A stretch of DNA of 64,000 bases from Cytobacillus firmus. GTDB lineage: Bacteria; Bacillota; Bacilli; Bacillales; Cytobacillaceae. Below are positions 34,627-42,037 of this stretch, piece by piece (position 1 is the stretch's first letter; each line of letters starts with the position of its first letter). Location of the stretch: NCBI RefSeq assembly GCF_023657595.1, contig NZ_CP098323.1:4488001-4552000 (forward strand), in the 5' to 3' direction. The position numbers were made by a program, and so were the translations under genes. A model generated the notes under the pieces. The model made no database searches and had not been told where the DNA came from. It saw only the letters and a list, made by a program, of their open reading frames with translations.

Positions 34627-36439
34627 ACAATTTTTCCTCCTCCCTATATAGCGGTAAAGAAACAGAGACAGAAAACCCTTTATGTTCTTCACTTTGGATA
34701 TCCAAGCCGAAATCACTTCCATACAGCAACTGAATCCGTTCATGTATATTTGGCAATGCCACACCATGATGCTGTTCATTAGAATGGCTTGGTTTTTGAG
34801 CTCTAATAATTTGTTTTAATTCTTTTAATTTCTCCAATTCCATTCCCACTCCATTATCCGAAATGATTATTTTCAATTGTTCCCCTATTTTAAAAGCCTG
34901 TATTTTTATCTTCCCGCCAGTATTGCGCAATCCGTGGACAATCGCATTTTCAATAATGGGCTGAAGGATTAGCTTGGGTATGACTGAATCCTTTAAGGAA
35001 TCTGGAATGTCCTCTATATAATGCAGCTTCTCTCCTATCCTTACTTTTTGAATTGTGATATAAGAGCCAACGAATGCCGTCTCTTCCTCTAATCTGACAA
35101 TTTTCGCTTTGTTGTCCACCGTATACCGGAGCAGCTTGCCTAATGAAGAGACCATATCCGATACTTCAAAATTCCCTCTGGTAATCGCCAGCATATTAAT
35201 GGACTCCAATGTGTTATAGAGGAAATGAGGATTCATCTGGCTTTGCAGGGCTCTCAGCTCCGCATCCTTCTCTCTCAGGCTCGTTCGATAGACTTCGGTA
35301 ACCAAACGATCGATTTCACTAACCATAAGATTGAATCCTTTTCCAAGATCACCAATTTCGTCATTTGATTGAACCATTACCCGCTGGGAGAAATTCCCCT
35401 TTTTCACTCCCTCCATCGCCTCACTAAGTCTATGAATGGAACCAACTAGAGGCTTTGATAAAATAAAACCTAATATGAACGCTATTAAAATACCGGCCAT
35501 AACCACAACGAAAAGTACTTTCCGAAGATAGTTCACTTCGCTAAAAATTTCAGATTTGGGTGTGAGCATGACAATATTAAGTCCCGAGTATTCGGATTGA
35601 TTATAAACCATCATATAATCTACACCTTCAATTGGGATATTGGTATAATTATTAACTTTTATATTTTCCATTTCTGGCAAAATGTTTGGATAAATATCAT
35701 TTTCCTCACTGTTTGGATAAATGATTTCCTTTTGATTGTTTACAATAAAAATTTGGCTTTTTGTCTTTGTATTCTTAACCATATCTTGGATCAGCTCTTG
35801 CTTCAAATCTATTTTAATAATACCTAGCGGAGTTTGATCGGACGGATCCCTTATTAATCTAGCCACCGAAAAGACAGCTGTATCCTTATTTAAGTAATAG
35901 TTCGGATGATGAAGCGGGAGAATCACATGTTCACCATCTGCTTTTATTATTCTTTGAAGCCACTCGTTATTTTGTTCAAATACTTGGAGCATAATGGTAT
36001 TTGAATCCAGATTGCTGAATATATTCCCATCATTGGCCAGGATGTGTATACCTCGAATTTCATTTCTCATATGGACAAAACTCGAAATATATCGCCAGAT
36101 TTTCACTCTCTCATTCGCTGGCGGAAAGGGGGCTCCCACCCCTGAAATCTGGTGATTCTTTAATATATTTATTACTTCTTGATCATATAAAGGGGATAAA
36201 GAGATGATCTGCATTTCTTTAATATAACGGTCCAGATTCCGATTGATTTGATCAGCAAGCTGTATCGAGTATTCTTCAGCGTTCCTTTGGCTTGCTCCAC
36301 CAAATTGATAGTAGGTGATACTGCCAAGGATTGAGGCGGTTAGTAAGATTAGGAGGGAGAAAACCAGAATGAGCTTAATGCGATAAGGAAGAGAGAGCAG
36401 CTTTGCTTTATAGGATTTTCTAATTGTTTTTAGATTCAT
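34604..36439 (-). CDS. YesM-type membrane sensor histidine kinase
   Basis: 611 residues. Membrane helices near 21-43 and 295-320 bracket a ~250-residue extracellular sensor region (dCache-like). A HAMP domain with GNFSQRVMVQSNDEIGDLGKGFN follows near 345-370. The His_kinase (PF06580) motif LQSQMNPHFLYNTLESINML carries the phosphorylated His (~405), and the ATPase domain shows QPIIENAIVHGL and ISDNGVGM. Systems of this type sense extracellular carbohydrate and act through an AraC-type regulator, here the overlapping downstream gene. The ligand is not known. Confidence 0.94.
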   Translation of the reverse strand: MNLKTIRKSYKAKLLSLPYRIKLILVFSLLILLTASILGSITYYQFGGASQRNAEEYSIQLADQINRNLDRYIKEMQIISLSPLYDQEVINILKNHQISGVGAPFPPANERVKIWRYISSFVHMRNEIRGIHILANDGNIFSNLDSNTIMLQVFEQNNEWLQRIIKADGEHVILPLHHPNYYLNKDTAVFSVARLIRDPSDQTPLGIIKIDLKQELIQDMVKNTKTKSQIFIVNNQKEIIYPNSEENDIYPNILPEMENIKVNNYTNIPIEGVDYMMVYNQSEYSGLNIVMLTPKSEIFSEVNYLRKVLFVVVMAGILIAFILGFILSKPLVGSIHRLSEAMEGVKKGNFSQRVMVQSNDEIGDLGKGFNLMVSEIDRLVTEVYRTSLREKDAELRALQSQMNPHFLYNTLESINMLAITRGNFEVSDMVSSLGKLLRYTVDNKAKIVRLEEETAFVGSYITIQKVRIGEKLHYIEDIPDSLKDSVIPKLILQPIIENAIVHGLRNTGGKIKIQAFKIGEQLKIIISDNGVGMELEKLKELKQIIRAQKPSHSNEQHHGVALPNIHERIQLLYGSDFGLDIQSEEHKGFSVSVSLPLYREEEKLYEKRISG

Positions 36440-36544
36440 GAAGATTCTCCTTTGTCTGGAACTTTTGCTCTATAGGGAGATGTTCTTCTTTTCTTTAATA
36501 AATCCTTCTTTCATTTTAAATGCCCCCTTTACCTTAGCCTTAAA

Positions 36545-36571
36545 TAAAAAAGGACAGAAAAATTCTGCCCT
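36545..36571 (-). terminator. Terminator of the 35-aa membrane-protein gene
   Basis: On the minus strand GGGCAGAA and TTCTGTCC pair (one G-U) around TTT and are followed by TTTTTTATTT. It ends the small gene 23 bp upstream of it. Confidence 0.75.
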
Positions 36572-36593
36572 TGAATGAAACTGTTCCTTATTA

Positions 36594-36701
36594 TCATCCT
36601 GTCAAAATAAGCTTTATCCAGCCAAAAAAAGAAATCCAGCATATTACCCCTATACAAGTACCCCATAGCAAACCATGAACAAAGCTTTCTTCTTTATACA
36701 T
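36594..36701 (-). CDS. Small membrane protein (35 aa), unknown function
   Basis: An ATG at 36701 with AGGGGTG about 4-6 bp upstream opens 35 codons: MYKEESFVHGLLWGTCIGVI, then a Trp- and Phe-rich remainder of the helix (CWISFFGW) and the tail IKLILTG. A short charged head and a single membrane helix fill the whole peptide. A clear terminator follows. It lies in the gap upstream of the YesM-type kinase gene. No family is recognised. Start site, hydrophobic pattern and terminator agree, so I think it is real. Confidence 0.6.
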   Translation of the reverse strand: MYKEESFVHGLLWGTCIGVICWISFFGWIKLILTG

Positions 36702-37045
36702 AGCACACCCCTAATTAGGATTCTCTTTAGGTGCTCGACCAGAGACTTGCATAAAGTATAAATGACACTCGCTAAAAAGGGTGTCATAATAGGGACATAA
36801 TAATGTCATTTAATAAAAACGTTCGACAACAAAGATCCTTTTAAATCTTAATTTGGTGGAACTAAAGTAAGGTAAAAATAAAAAGCACCGGTATTTTCCA
36901 TCTCGAAAGCAGCAGTTCCAGACATCTTCATAGTCACGAAACAGTAAGTAAGAAAAGAGAATAGAACATCATTCCAGAAATTTAATAGATTTTCATCATA
37001 GCAGTTCTTTAGGGTTATCATTTAAGAAAAGTGAGGCTGATATCA
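36702..37045. other. Divergent intergenic region between 35-aa gene and NUDIX gene
   Basis: About 340 bp with no supported gene. An inverted repeat ATGACAC/GTGTCAT with a ~12-nt spacer lies near 36752-36778 and could be an operator for the small gene. Nothing else is recognisable. Confidence 0.4.
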
Positions 37046-37585
37046 TTGGAGTGGAAAACTAATCAAATCAAGAAAGAAAAAGTATCCCGATTTGAAATAA
37101 TAAAAGAATCGGTTACCTTGCCAAATGATACAGAATTCGATTTCTCCTATATTAACTTTTCCCAAGGTGTTTGTATTTTGCCGATAACAGATGATGGAAA
37201 GATTGTTTGTATTCGTCAATATCGTCATGCAATAAAACAATGGCAATGGGAATTGCCTGCAGGAATGATTGACCACGAAAAGGAAGACCCTCTTTTGACG
37301 GCAAAAAAAGAGTTAGAGGAGGAAACAGGTTATCAGGCACAGGAATGGATTCCGTTAGGAAGCTTTTATCCATCTCCGGGTTCAACCTCAGAAGAAATCT
37401 ACCTTTTTGCCTCTACCGGCCTTAAGAAAACAGAGCAAAGACTGGAGCCAAGTGAGCAAATCGATTTATATACACTCGAAATAAATGAGTTATATCATAT
37501 AATTAATAAAGGAGAATTTCAGCATGGTGCTGGCATGGCAGCCTTATTAAGATATTTAGTGAAAAAGGATTCATTTGAAATTTAG
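37046..37585 (+). CDS. NUDIX hydrolase, ADP-ribose pyrophosphatase-like
   Basis: About 179 residues from a TTG at 37046 with GAGG 9 bp upstream; a GTG five codons earlier (37031) is the alternative but lacks a good site. The Nudix box is clear: GMIDHEKEDPLLTAKKELEEETGY at residues ~74-97, with Lys in place of the usual Arg before ExxEE. The WELPAG lead-in and YPSPGSTSEEIYLFAS (~110-125) are typical of ADP-ribose/nucleotide-sugar pyrophosphatases. Such enzymes cut ADP-ribose or sugar nucleotides to sugar phosphate and NMP. It is a single gene with its own terminator. Confidence 0.9.
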   Translation: MEWKTNQIKKEKVSRFEIIKESVTLPNDTEFDFSYINFSQGVCILPITDDGKIVCIRQYRHAIKQWQWELPAGMIDHEKEDPLLTAKKELEEETGYQAQEWIPLGSFYPSPGSTSEEIYLFASTGLKKTEQRLEPSEQIDLYTLEINELYHIINKGEFQHGAGMAALLRYLVKKDSFEI

Positions 37586-37608
37586 ATAAAGCTTGGAGAT
37601 GTATCTAT

Positions 37609-37655
37609 CCCTTTCTGCAAAGTAGCCACTCGGCTGCTTTAAGAAAGGATTTTTC
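37609..37655 (+). terminator. Terminator of the NUDIX gene
   Basis: CCTTTCT...AAAGTAGCC pairs with GGCTGCTTT...AGAAAGG around ACTC, followed by ATTTTT. Confidence 0.75.
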
Positions 37656-37731
37656 ACCCAACCTAATAGCTCATAGGATTTTATAAATTCTTTAGCTTCT
37701 CTGCTTTTTACAACCTTCGATAATCTCTATT

Positions 37732-37745
37732 ATTTTTCGGGAAAT
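37732..37745. promoter_or_regulatory. Possible Noc (nucleoid occlusion) binding site, second copy
   Basis: ATTTTTCGGGAAAT, identical to 26798-26811 and within a 20-bp match, in a 330-bp gap (37586-37917) that otherwise holds only the NUDIX and manA terminators. Confidence 0.4.
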
Positions 37746-37853
37746 AAAATGTTTATTCGTCAATATTTACGGTATTTAACAGGCACAGTATGGACAGTCA
37801 AATTCCCTAATATCCCGTACGAGAAATATTATTACTTTCTCCTCGCCATAGAA

Positions 37854-37884
37854 AAAAACCTTGCTCCAAATCAGCAAGGTTTTT
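37854..37884 (-). terminator. Terminator after manA
   Basis: The perfect 12-bp arms AAAAACCTTGCT and AGCAAGGTTTTT with a 7-nt loop. The T-run is present on both strands; the manA stop lies about 33 bp away. Confidence 0.88.
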
Positions 37885-37917
37885 CTAAAATCAAACTACA
37901 TTATCGGACAGGACGTA

Positions 37918-38859
37918 TTATGGATGCGAAACAATAATTTCACATTCACCGCTTATTTCAAATTCTCCCAGTCCAACCGGTAAAACGACATGGCTGCCTT
38001 TACTAAATGAATAATTTTCACCATTATGAATGAGAGAACCTTCTCCTTTAATCACACTCAAAAGCAGGTATTTTTCTTCGTAATTAAATGTGGCTGACCC
38101 TTTAACATCCCATTTATAAACAGAGAAGAATTCAGATTGTACAAACGCAGTAATTTCAGCATCCCCCTTCTTTTCAATCTTAGGAACGCTTTTGGAATCC
38201 TGATGTGGTACAGTCGTAACATCGATCGCCTTGTCCAAGTGAAGATCACGCAAGTTCCCCTGGTCATCTCTTCGGTCATAGTCATAGACGCGATAAGTAG
38301 TATCGGAGCTTTGCTGTGTTTCTAACACTAGTGTTCCTTCACACAAGGCATGGATAGTTCCGCTTGGCACATAGAAAAAGTCACCCGGCTTGATTTTCAC
38401 TCGGCGAAGCAGTTCATTCCAATTGCCTTCTTCTATTTGCTCAACCAATTCTTCTTTTGTTTTGGCGTTATGGCCGAAAATCATGTCTGCATCTTCTTTA
38501 CAGTCGATGATATACCAGCATTCCGTCTTTCCCAGCTCTCCATTTTCGTTAGCCATTGCATAGGCGTCATCGGGATGTACCTGGACTGACAGATCCATAT
38601 TGGCATCCAGGATCTTCGTTAAAAGAGGAAATACCTCTCCTTGCGGATTTCCAAAAAGCTCAGGGTTCTCTTCCCAAAGCTTATCTAAGGTTTTACCTGC
38701 AAATGGACCATTTTCAACTTCAGATGGTCCATTTGGATGAGCAGAAATAGCCCAGCACTCACCCGTTTTATCGCTTGGAAGATGGTAGCCGAATTCCTTT
38801 AAGGCTGTTCCTCCCCAAATTCTTTCTTTAAATACCGGTTTTAAAAATAATGGCTGCAC
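37918..38859 (-). CDS. manA: Mannose-6-phosphate isomerase, class I
   Basis: 313 residues from a GTG at 38859, with GGAGG 8 bp upstream. It interconverts mannose-6-phosphate and fructose-6-phosphate in the cytoplasm. The zinc-binding cupin core is visible: KTGECWAISAHPNGPS near 35, SVQVHPDDAYA near 93, GKTECWYIID near 112 and FYVPSGTIHAL near 165. The length matches Bacillus ManA. It closes the manP-ROK-manA operon and also receives the mannose-6-phosphate expected from the MngA/MngB-like pair upstream. In reverse it can feed the ManC pathway at 57 kb. Confidence 0.95.
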   Translation of the reverse strand: MQPLFLKPVFKERIWGGTALKEFGYHLPSDKTGECWAISAHPNGPSEVENGPFAGKTLDKLWEENPELFGNPQGEVFPLLTKILDANMDLSVQVHPDDAYAMANENGELGKTECWYIIDCKEDADMIFGHNAKTKEELVEQIEEGNWNELLRRVKIKPGDFFYVPSGTIHALCEGTLVLETQQSSDTTYRVYDYDRRDDQGNLRDLHLDKAIDVTTVPHQDSKSVPKIEKKGDAEITAFVQSEFFSVYKWDVKGSATFNYEEKYLLLSVIKGEGSLIHNGENYSFSKGSHVVLPVGLGEFEISGECEIIVSHP

Positions 38860-38877
38860 AATTTCTTCCTCCAATTT

Positions 38878-39744
38878 TTATTCTTTTTCCGTTAAAGCTT
38901 GATTTGCAAGCAATAGTGATCCCGTAATGCCTGCACGGTCTCCCAATCCCGGACTGACAATGTAGCTGGATAACTCCGGCATGGTGACATAATCTTTTAG
39001 CAGTTCAGGCAAGTATTTATAAATAGAAGTAAATACTTGCGTTTGGTTCATGACTCCCCCGCCCAGTATAATCTTTTTCGGCGATATGATTAAAATATAT
39101 TGCATCAGCGCCTGGGCAATATAATATCCTTCCAAATCCCAGACTTCATTGCGTTTTATTAAGCTGACCCCTTTTTTACCCCAGCGTTCTTCAATCGCCG
39201 GGCCAGATGCAAGACCCTCGAGGCAATCGGCATGGTAAGGACATTTTCCATTATAGGTATCTTCAGGATGACGGCGAACAATGATATGGCCCATTTCGGG
39301 ATGAGATAGCCCTTGCAGCAATTTACCATTAACCACAGCCCCTGCTCCGATACCCGTTCCTACCGTTATATATAAGCAGCTATCCAATCCTTTTGCTGCA
39401 CCAAGGGTCGCTTCACCTAACGCCGCAGCATTTACATCTGTATTAAATCCGACAGGAACACCAAATGCCCCCTCAAGCGCCTGAACAAAAGGATAGTTTC
39501 TCCAAGCAAGCTTAGGTGTGGAAGTAATATAACCGTAGGTTTCACTCTCATGATTTACATCAATGGGACCAAATGACCCAATACCTATTGATTCTATATC
39601 ATATTGTTTAAAAAACTCAATAACCATTGACATGGTTTCTTCCGGAACGGTAGTAGGAATCTTAATGGAGTCTATAATTTTGCCTTTTTCATCCCCGACG
39701 GCACAAACAAATTTTGTGCCGCCTGCTTCTATTGCACCTAGCAT
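38878..39744 (-). CDS. ROK-family sugar kinase, fructokinase (ScrK/GmuE-like)
   Basis: 288 residues. The ATP loop is GAIEAGGTKFVCAVG at the N-terminus. The catalytic Asp is in GFNTDVNAAALGE (~100). The zinc-containing ROK motif HPEMGHIIVRRHPED...CPYHADCLEGLASGPA spans ~148-180. It phosphorylates fructose (or a similar hexose, perhaps mannose) with ATP. It lies between manP and manA with 18 bp to the next start, so the three form an operon. Bacillus manPA operons do not always carry a kinase, and its presence suggests that unphosphorylated hexose is also produced. Confidence 0.92.
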   Translation of the reverse strand: MLGAIEAGGTKFVCAVGDEKGKIIDSIKIPTTVPEETMSMVIEFFKQYDIESIGIGSFGPIDVNHESETYGYITSTPKLAWRNYPFVQALEGAFGVPVGFNTDVNAAALGEATLGAAKGLDSCLYITVGTGIGAGAVVNGKLLQGLSHPEMGHIIVRRHPEDTYNGKCPYHADCLEGLASGPAIEERWGKKGVSLIKRNEVWDLEGYYIAQALMQYILIISPKKIILGGGVMNQTQVFTSIYKYLPELLKDYVTMPELSSYIVSPGLGDRAGITGSLLLANQALTEKE

Positions 39745-39793
39745 TTATCCAATTCCCCCAAATTTGAGACATTTGTATATATTATATAAAAAT

Positions 39794-39856
39794 GAGCTGC
39801 CTTTTTCCCTCCCTACAGTAAATTTAAAAGGAGAGAATCTTAAAGTCAGGCAGCTC
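39794..39856 (-). terminator. Long-loop hairpin between manP and the ROK kinase gene
   Basis: GAGCTGCCT (39794-39802) and AGGCAGCTC (39848-39856) are perfect arms 45 nt apart. ATTTTTAT follows on the minus strand. It could be a partial terminator that lowers downstream expression. Confidence 0.45.
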
Positions 39857-39929
39857 GTTTTTAAAACTTCATCTATTTAAATGGAGGCATGCAGCATGTT
39901 TATCTTGTTTATCTAGCCTTTATTTATAA

Positions 39930-41870
39930 TTATTGAATATTTTCCAAGAGCTTATAAGCTTCTTCTTTTGAAGCAGCCTTTAGCAGCTGCGCCCTGAAAT
40001 TTTCGTCCATTAGTTTACGGGAAAGCATCTGGAGAATTTTCAAATGAGCATCCCCTGCCGCTTTCTCTGGCACGGCAATCATAAAAATCAGCTTTGCATC
40101 TGAACCATCAAGGCTTTTCCAATCAACGCCATCACGTTTGATGCCAAAGGCAACAGCAGGCCGCTTAACAGCATTTGATTTTCCATGAGGAATCGCAATA
40201 TTCATTCCGAGGCCCGTTGAGCTCTGAGCTTCACGATTTAGAATTGCCTGTTTGAATTCTGACTTTGAACTCAATATCCCACTATTATCAAAGTGCCCAA
40301 TTAATTCATCTATTACTTCATCCCGAGTTGTTCCTGCTAAGTTAGGCTCGATTAGCTTTGTATTTGTTATGTCTGTTAATTTCTTGATCTCAACATCGGC
40401 AGGACTTTCTTCTATTACAGCATGTCCTTCACTTTCATCTAAGACTGTTTTTTCAGCACCCGCAGGCACTATTGCTTCTTCCACATCTTTTTTCAGAGCT
40501 GTTACCATAATTGCTGTTACCACAGCACCAACAATAGCTGCCACAAAGAACATCAATACATTATCAACTGCACCCAATACAGCCACAATCGGCCCGCCAT
40601 GTGCAACACGGTTGCCTACATTTGAAATCATAGCGATAACTGAACCAGCCATTGAACCGACAACAATACTTGGAATCACACGCAGAGGATCCTGCGCAGC
40701 GAAAGGAATTGCACCTTCTGTAATCCCGAATAGCCCCATTGTAAAAGAAGCTTTCCCTGCTTCCCTCTCCGTTGGACGGAATTTGCGTTTGTTAATAAAG
40801 GTTGCCAGTCCAAGTCCAATTGGCGGAATACAAATGGCTACCGCAATCGGGCCCATAATTTCATAATTTCCTTCTGCAATCATCGCTGAACCAAATAGGA
40901 AAGCTACCTTGTTGAATGGGCCGCCCATATCAACAGCTATCATAGCACCAAGGATCAAAGCCAATACAATCGAGCTTCCGCCTTGCATGCCTGCAAGCCA
41001 TCCTGTTAAGGATTCAAACACCTGGGCTACAGGAGCACCAATTACATAAATGAATAATAAACCAACAATGACTGATGCAAGAATCGGAATAAAAATAATC
41101 GGCATAACAGGCAGTACCGCTTTTGGCACTTTCACCTTTTTAATAGCAAGAGCCACATATCCAGCCAGGAAACCGGCAATGATCCCGCCGATGAATCCTG
41201 CACCTGCTTCACTTCCATAAAAGCTGCCGTTTGCTGCAATATACCCGCCAATCATCCCTGGGACAAGACCGGGGCGGTCTGCAATACTCACCGCAATAAA
41301 GCCCGCGAGAATTGGAACCATGAACATGAAGGCCGTTCCGCCCAGGCTTTCTACCTGCTTCCAGATCGAATCTTCAGGTATAACAATTCCTCCAGGTGTC
41401 TGCTCCCCACCTAGTGTTAAGGCAAGTGCAATCAAAAGCCCTCCTACCACGATGAACGGCACCATATAAGAAACACCGCTCATTAAGTGCTTGTATATAG
41501 GGTTTTCTTTTTGTTTACCTTTAGCAGGCCCTTCTTTAGACGCTAATTCCGGTTTATATACAGGAGCATCGCCATTTTGGATTTTCTTAATTAGCTCCTC
41601 TGGTTTTCTGATCCCATCCTGAACACCGGTTACAATCACTCTTTTACCTGCGAAGCGCTCTTTTGGAACCTCTTTGTCAGCCGCAATAATAATTCCGTCT
41701 GCTTCAGCAATGTCTTGTTCACTTAGAGCGTTTTCCACACCAATCGAGCCCTGTGTTTCAACCTTTATATCCACACCCAGCGCTTCGCCGGCTTTTTGCA
41801 AATTCTCTGCAGCCATATACGTATGAGCAATACCTACTGGACATGCGGTAACCGCTAATATTTTAGCCAT
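39930..41870 (-). CDS. manP: Mannose PTS transporter EIIBCA (fructose family)
   Basis: 646 residues in the order IIB-IIC-IIA. IIB starts MAKILAVTACPVGIAHTYMAAE, with phosphorylated Cys near 10. IIC has ~9 helices (residues ~130-460). IIA at the C-terminus (from ~495) carries the His of NIAIPHGKSN near 560. It imports and phosphorylates mannose (or fructose) using PEP. B. subtilis ManP has the same domain order and size. The gene is preceded by a manR-like activator, a long inverted repeat and a cre site, and followed by kinase and isomerase genes. Specificity for mannose is inferred from this layout. Confidence 0.92.
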   Translation of the reverse strand: MAKILAVTACPVGIAHTYMAAENLQKAGEALGVDIKVETQGSIGVENALSEQDIAEADGIIIAADKEVPKERFAGKRVIVTGVQDGIRKPEELIKKIQNGDAPVYKPELASKEGPAKGKQKENPIYKHLMSGVSYMVPFIVVGGLLIALALTLGGEQTPGGIVIPEDSIWKQVESLGGTAFMFMVPILAGFIAVSIADRPGLVPGMIGGYIAANGSFYGSEAGAGFIGGIIAGFLAGYVALAIKKVKVPKAVLPVMPIIFIPILASVIVGLLFIYVIGAPVAQVFESLTGWLAGMQGGSSIVLALILGAMIAVDMGGPFNKVAFLFGSAMIAEGNYEIMGPIAVAICIPPIGLGLATFINKRKFRPTEREAGKASFTMGLFGITEGAIPFAAQDPLRVIPSIVVGSMAGSVIAMISNVGNRVAHGGPIVAVLGAVDNVLMFFVAAIVGAVVTAIMVTALKKDVEEAIVPAGAEKTVLDESEGHAVIEESPADVEIKKLTDITNTKLIEPNLAGTTRDEVIDELIGHFDNSGILSSKSEFKQAILNREAQSSTGLGMNIAIPHGKSNAVKRPAVAFGIKRDGVDWKSLDGSDAKLIFMIAVPEKAAGDAHLKILQMLSRKLMDENFRAQLLKAASKEEAYKLLENIQ

Positions 41871-41899
41871 AACCTAACCTCCTGGTTGTCAAAATCTAA

Positions 41900-41913
41900 T
41901 GTAATCGCTTACC
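41900..41913. promoter_or_regulatory. cre site (CcpA) overlapping the manP promoter
   Basis: TGTAATCGCTTACC matches 13 of 14 positions of the consensus TGWAANCGNTNWCA. It lies immediately downstream of a -10-like TATTAT (minus strand, 41917-41922), where CcpA would block transcription. Confidence 0.75.
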
Positions 41914-41951
41914 TATATAATAAATCCAAACATGTCCTTATATTTTTTTTA

Positions 41952-41976
41952 TTTTTACCGGAACTTACGGTAAAAA
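41952..41976. promoter_or_regulatory. Putative ManR operator upstream of manP
   Basis: A perfect inverted repeat TTTTTACCG / CGGTAAAAA with a 7-bp spacer, centred about 45 bp upstream of the -10-like box. The -35 region is poor, as expected for an activator-dependent promoter. PRD activators such as ManR bind just upstream of -35. Confidence 0.6.
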
Positions 41977-41996
41977 GGAATTTTTCATTAAAAAGA

Positions 41997-42020
41997 GCAG
42001 TGGAACTGTCATTCCACTGC
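41997..42020 (-). terminator. Terminator of the manR-like gene
   Basis: GCAGTGGAA and TTCCACTGC with a 6-nt loop. CTCTTTTT follows on the minus strand, separating manR from manP. Confidence 0.88.
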
Positions 42021-42037
42021 CCTAATTCTTATTAGTC

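Noticed and set aside
37749-37937. 62-aa plus-strand frame before manA
   Set aside because: It runs through the manA terminator and into the manA 3' end, and has no ribosome site.
40252-40866. 204-aa plus-strand frame opposite manP
   Set aside because: Antisense to well-conserved EIIC and EIIA sequence.
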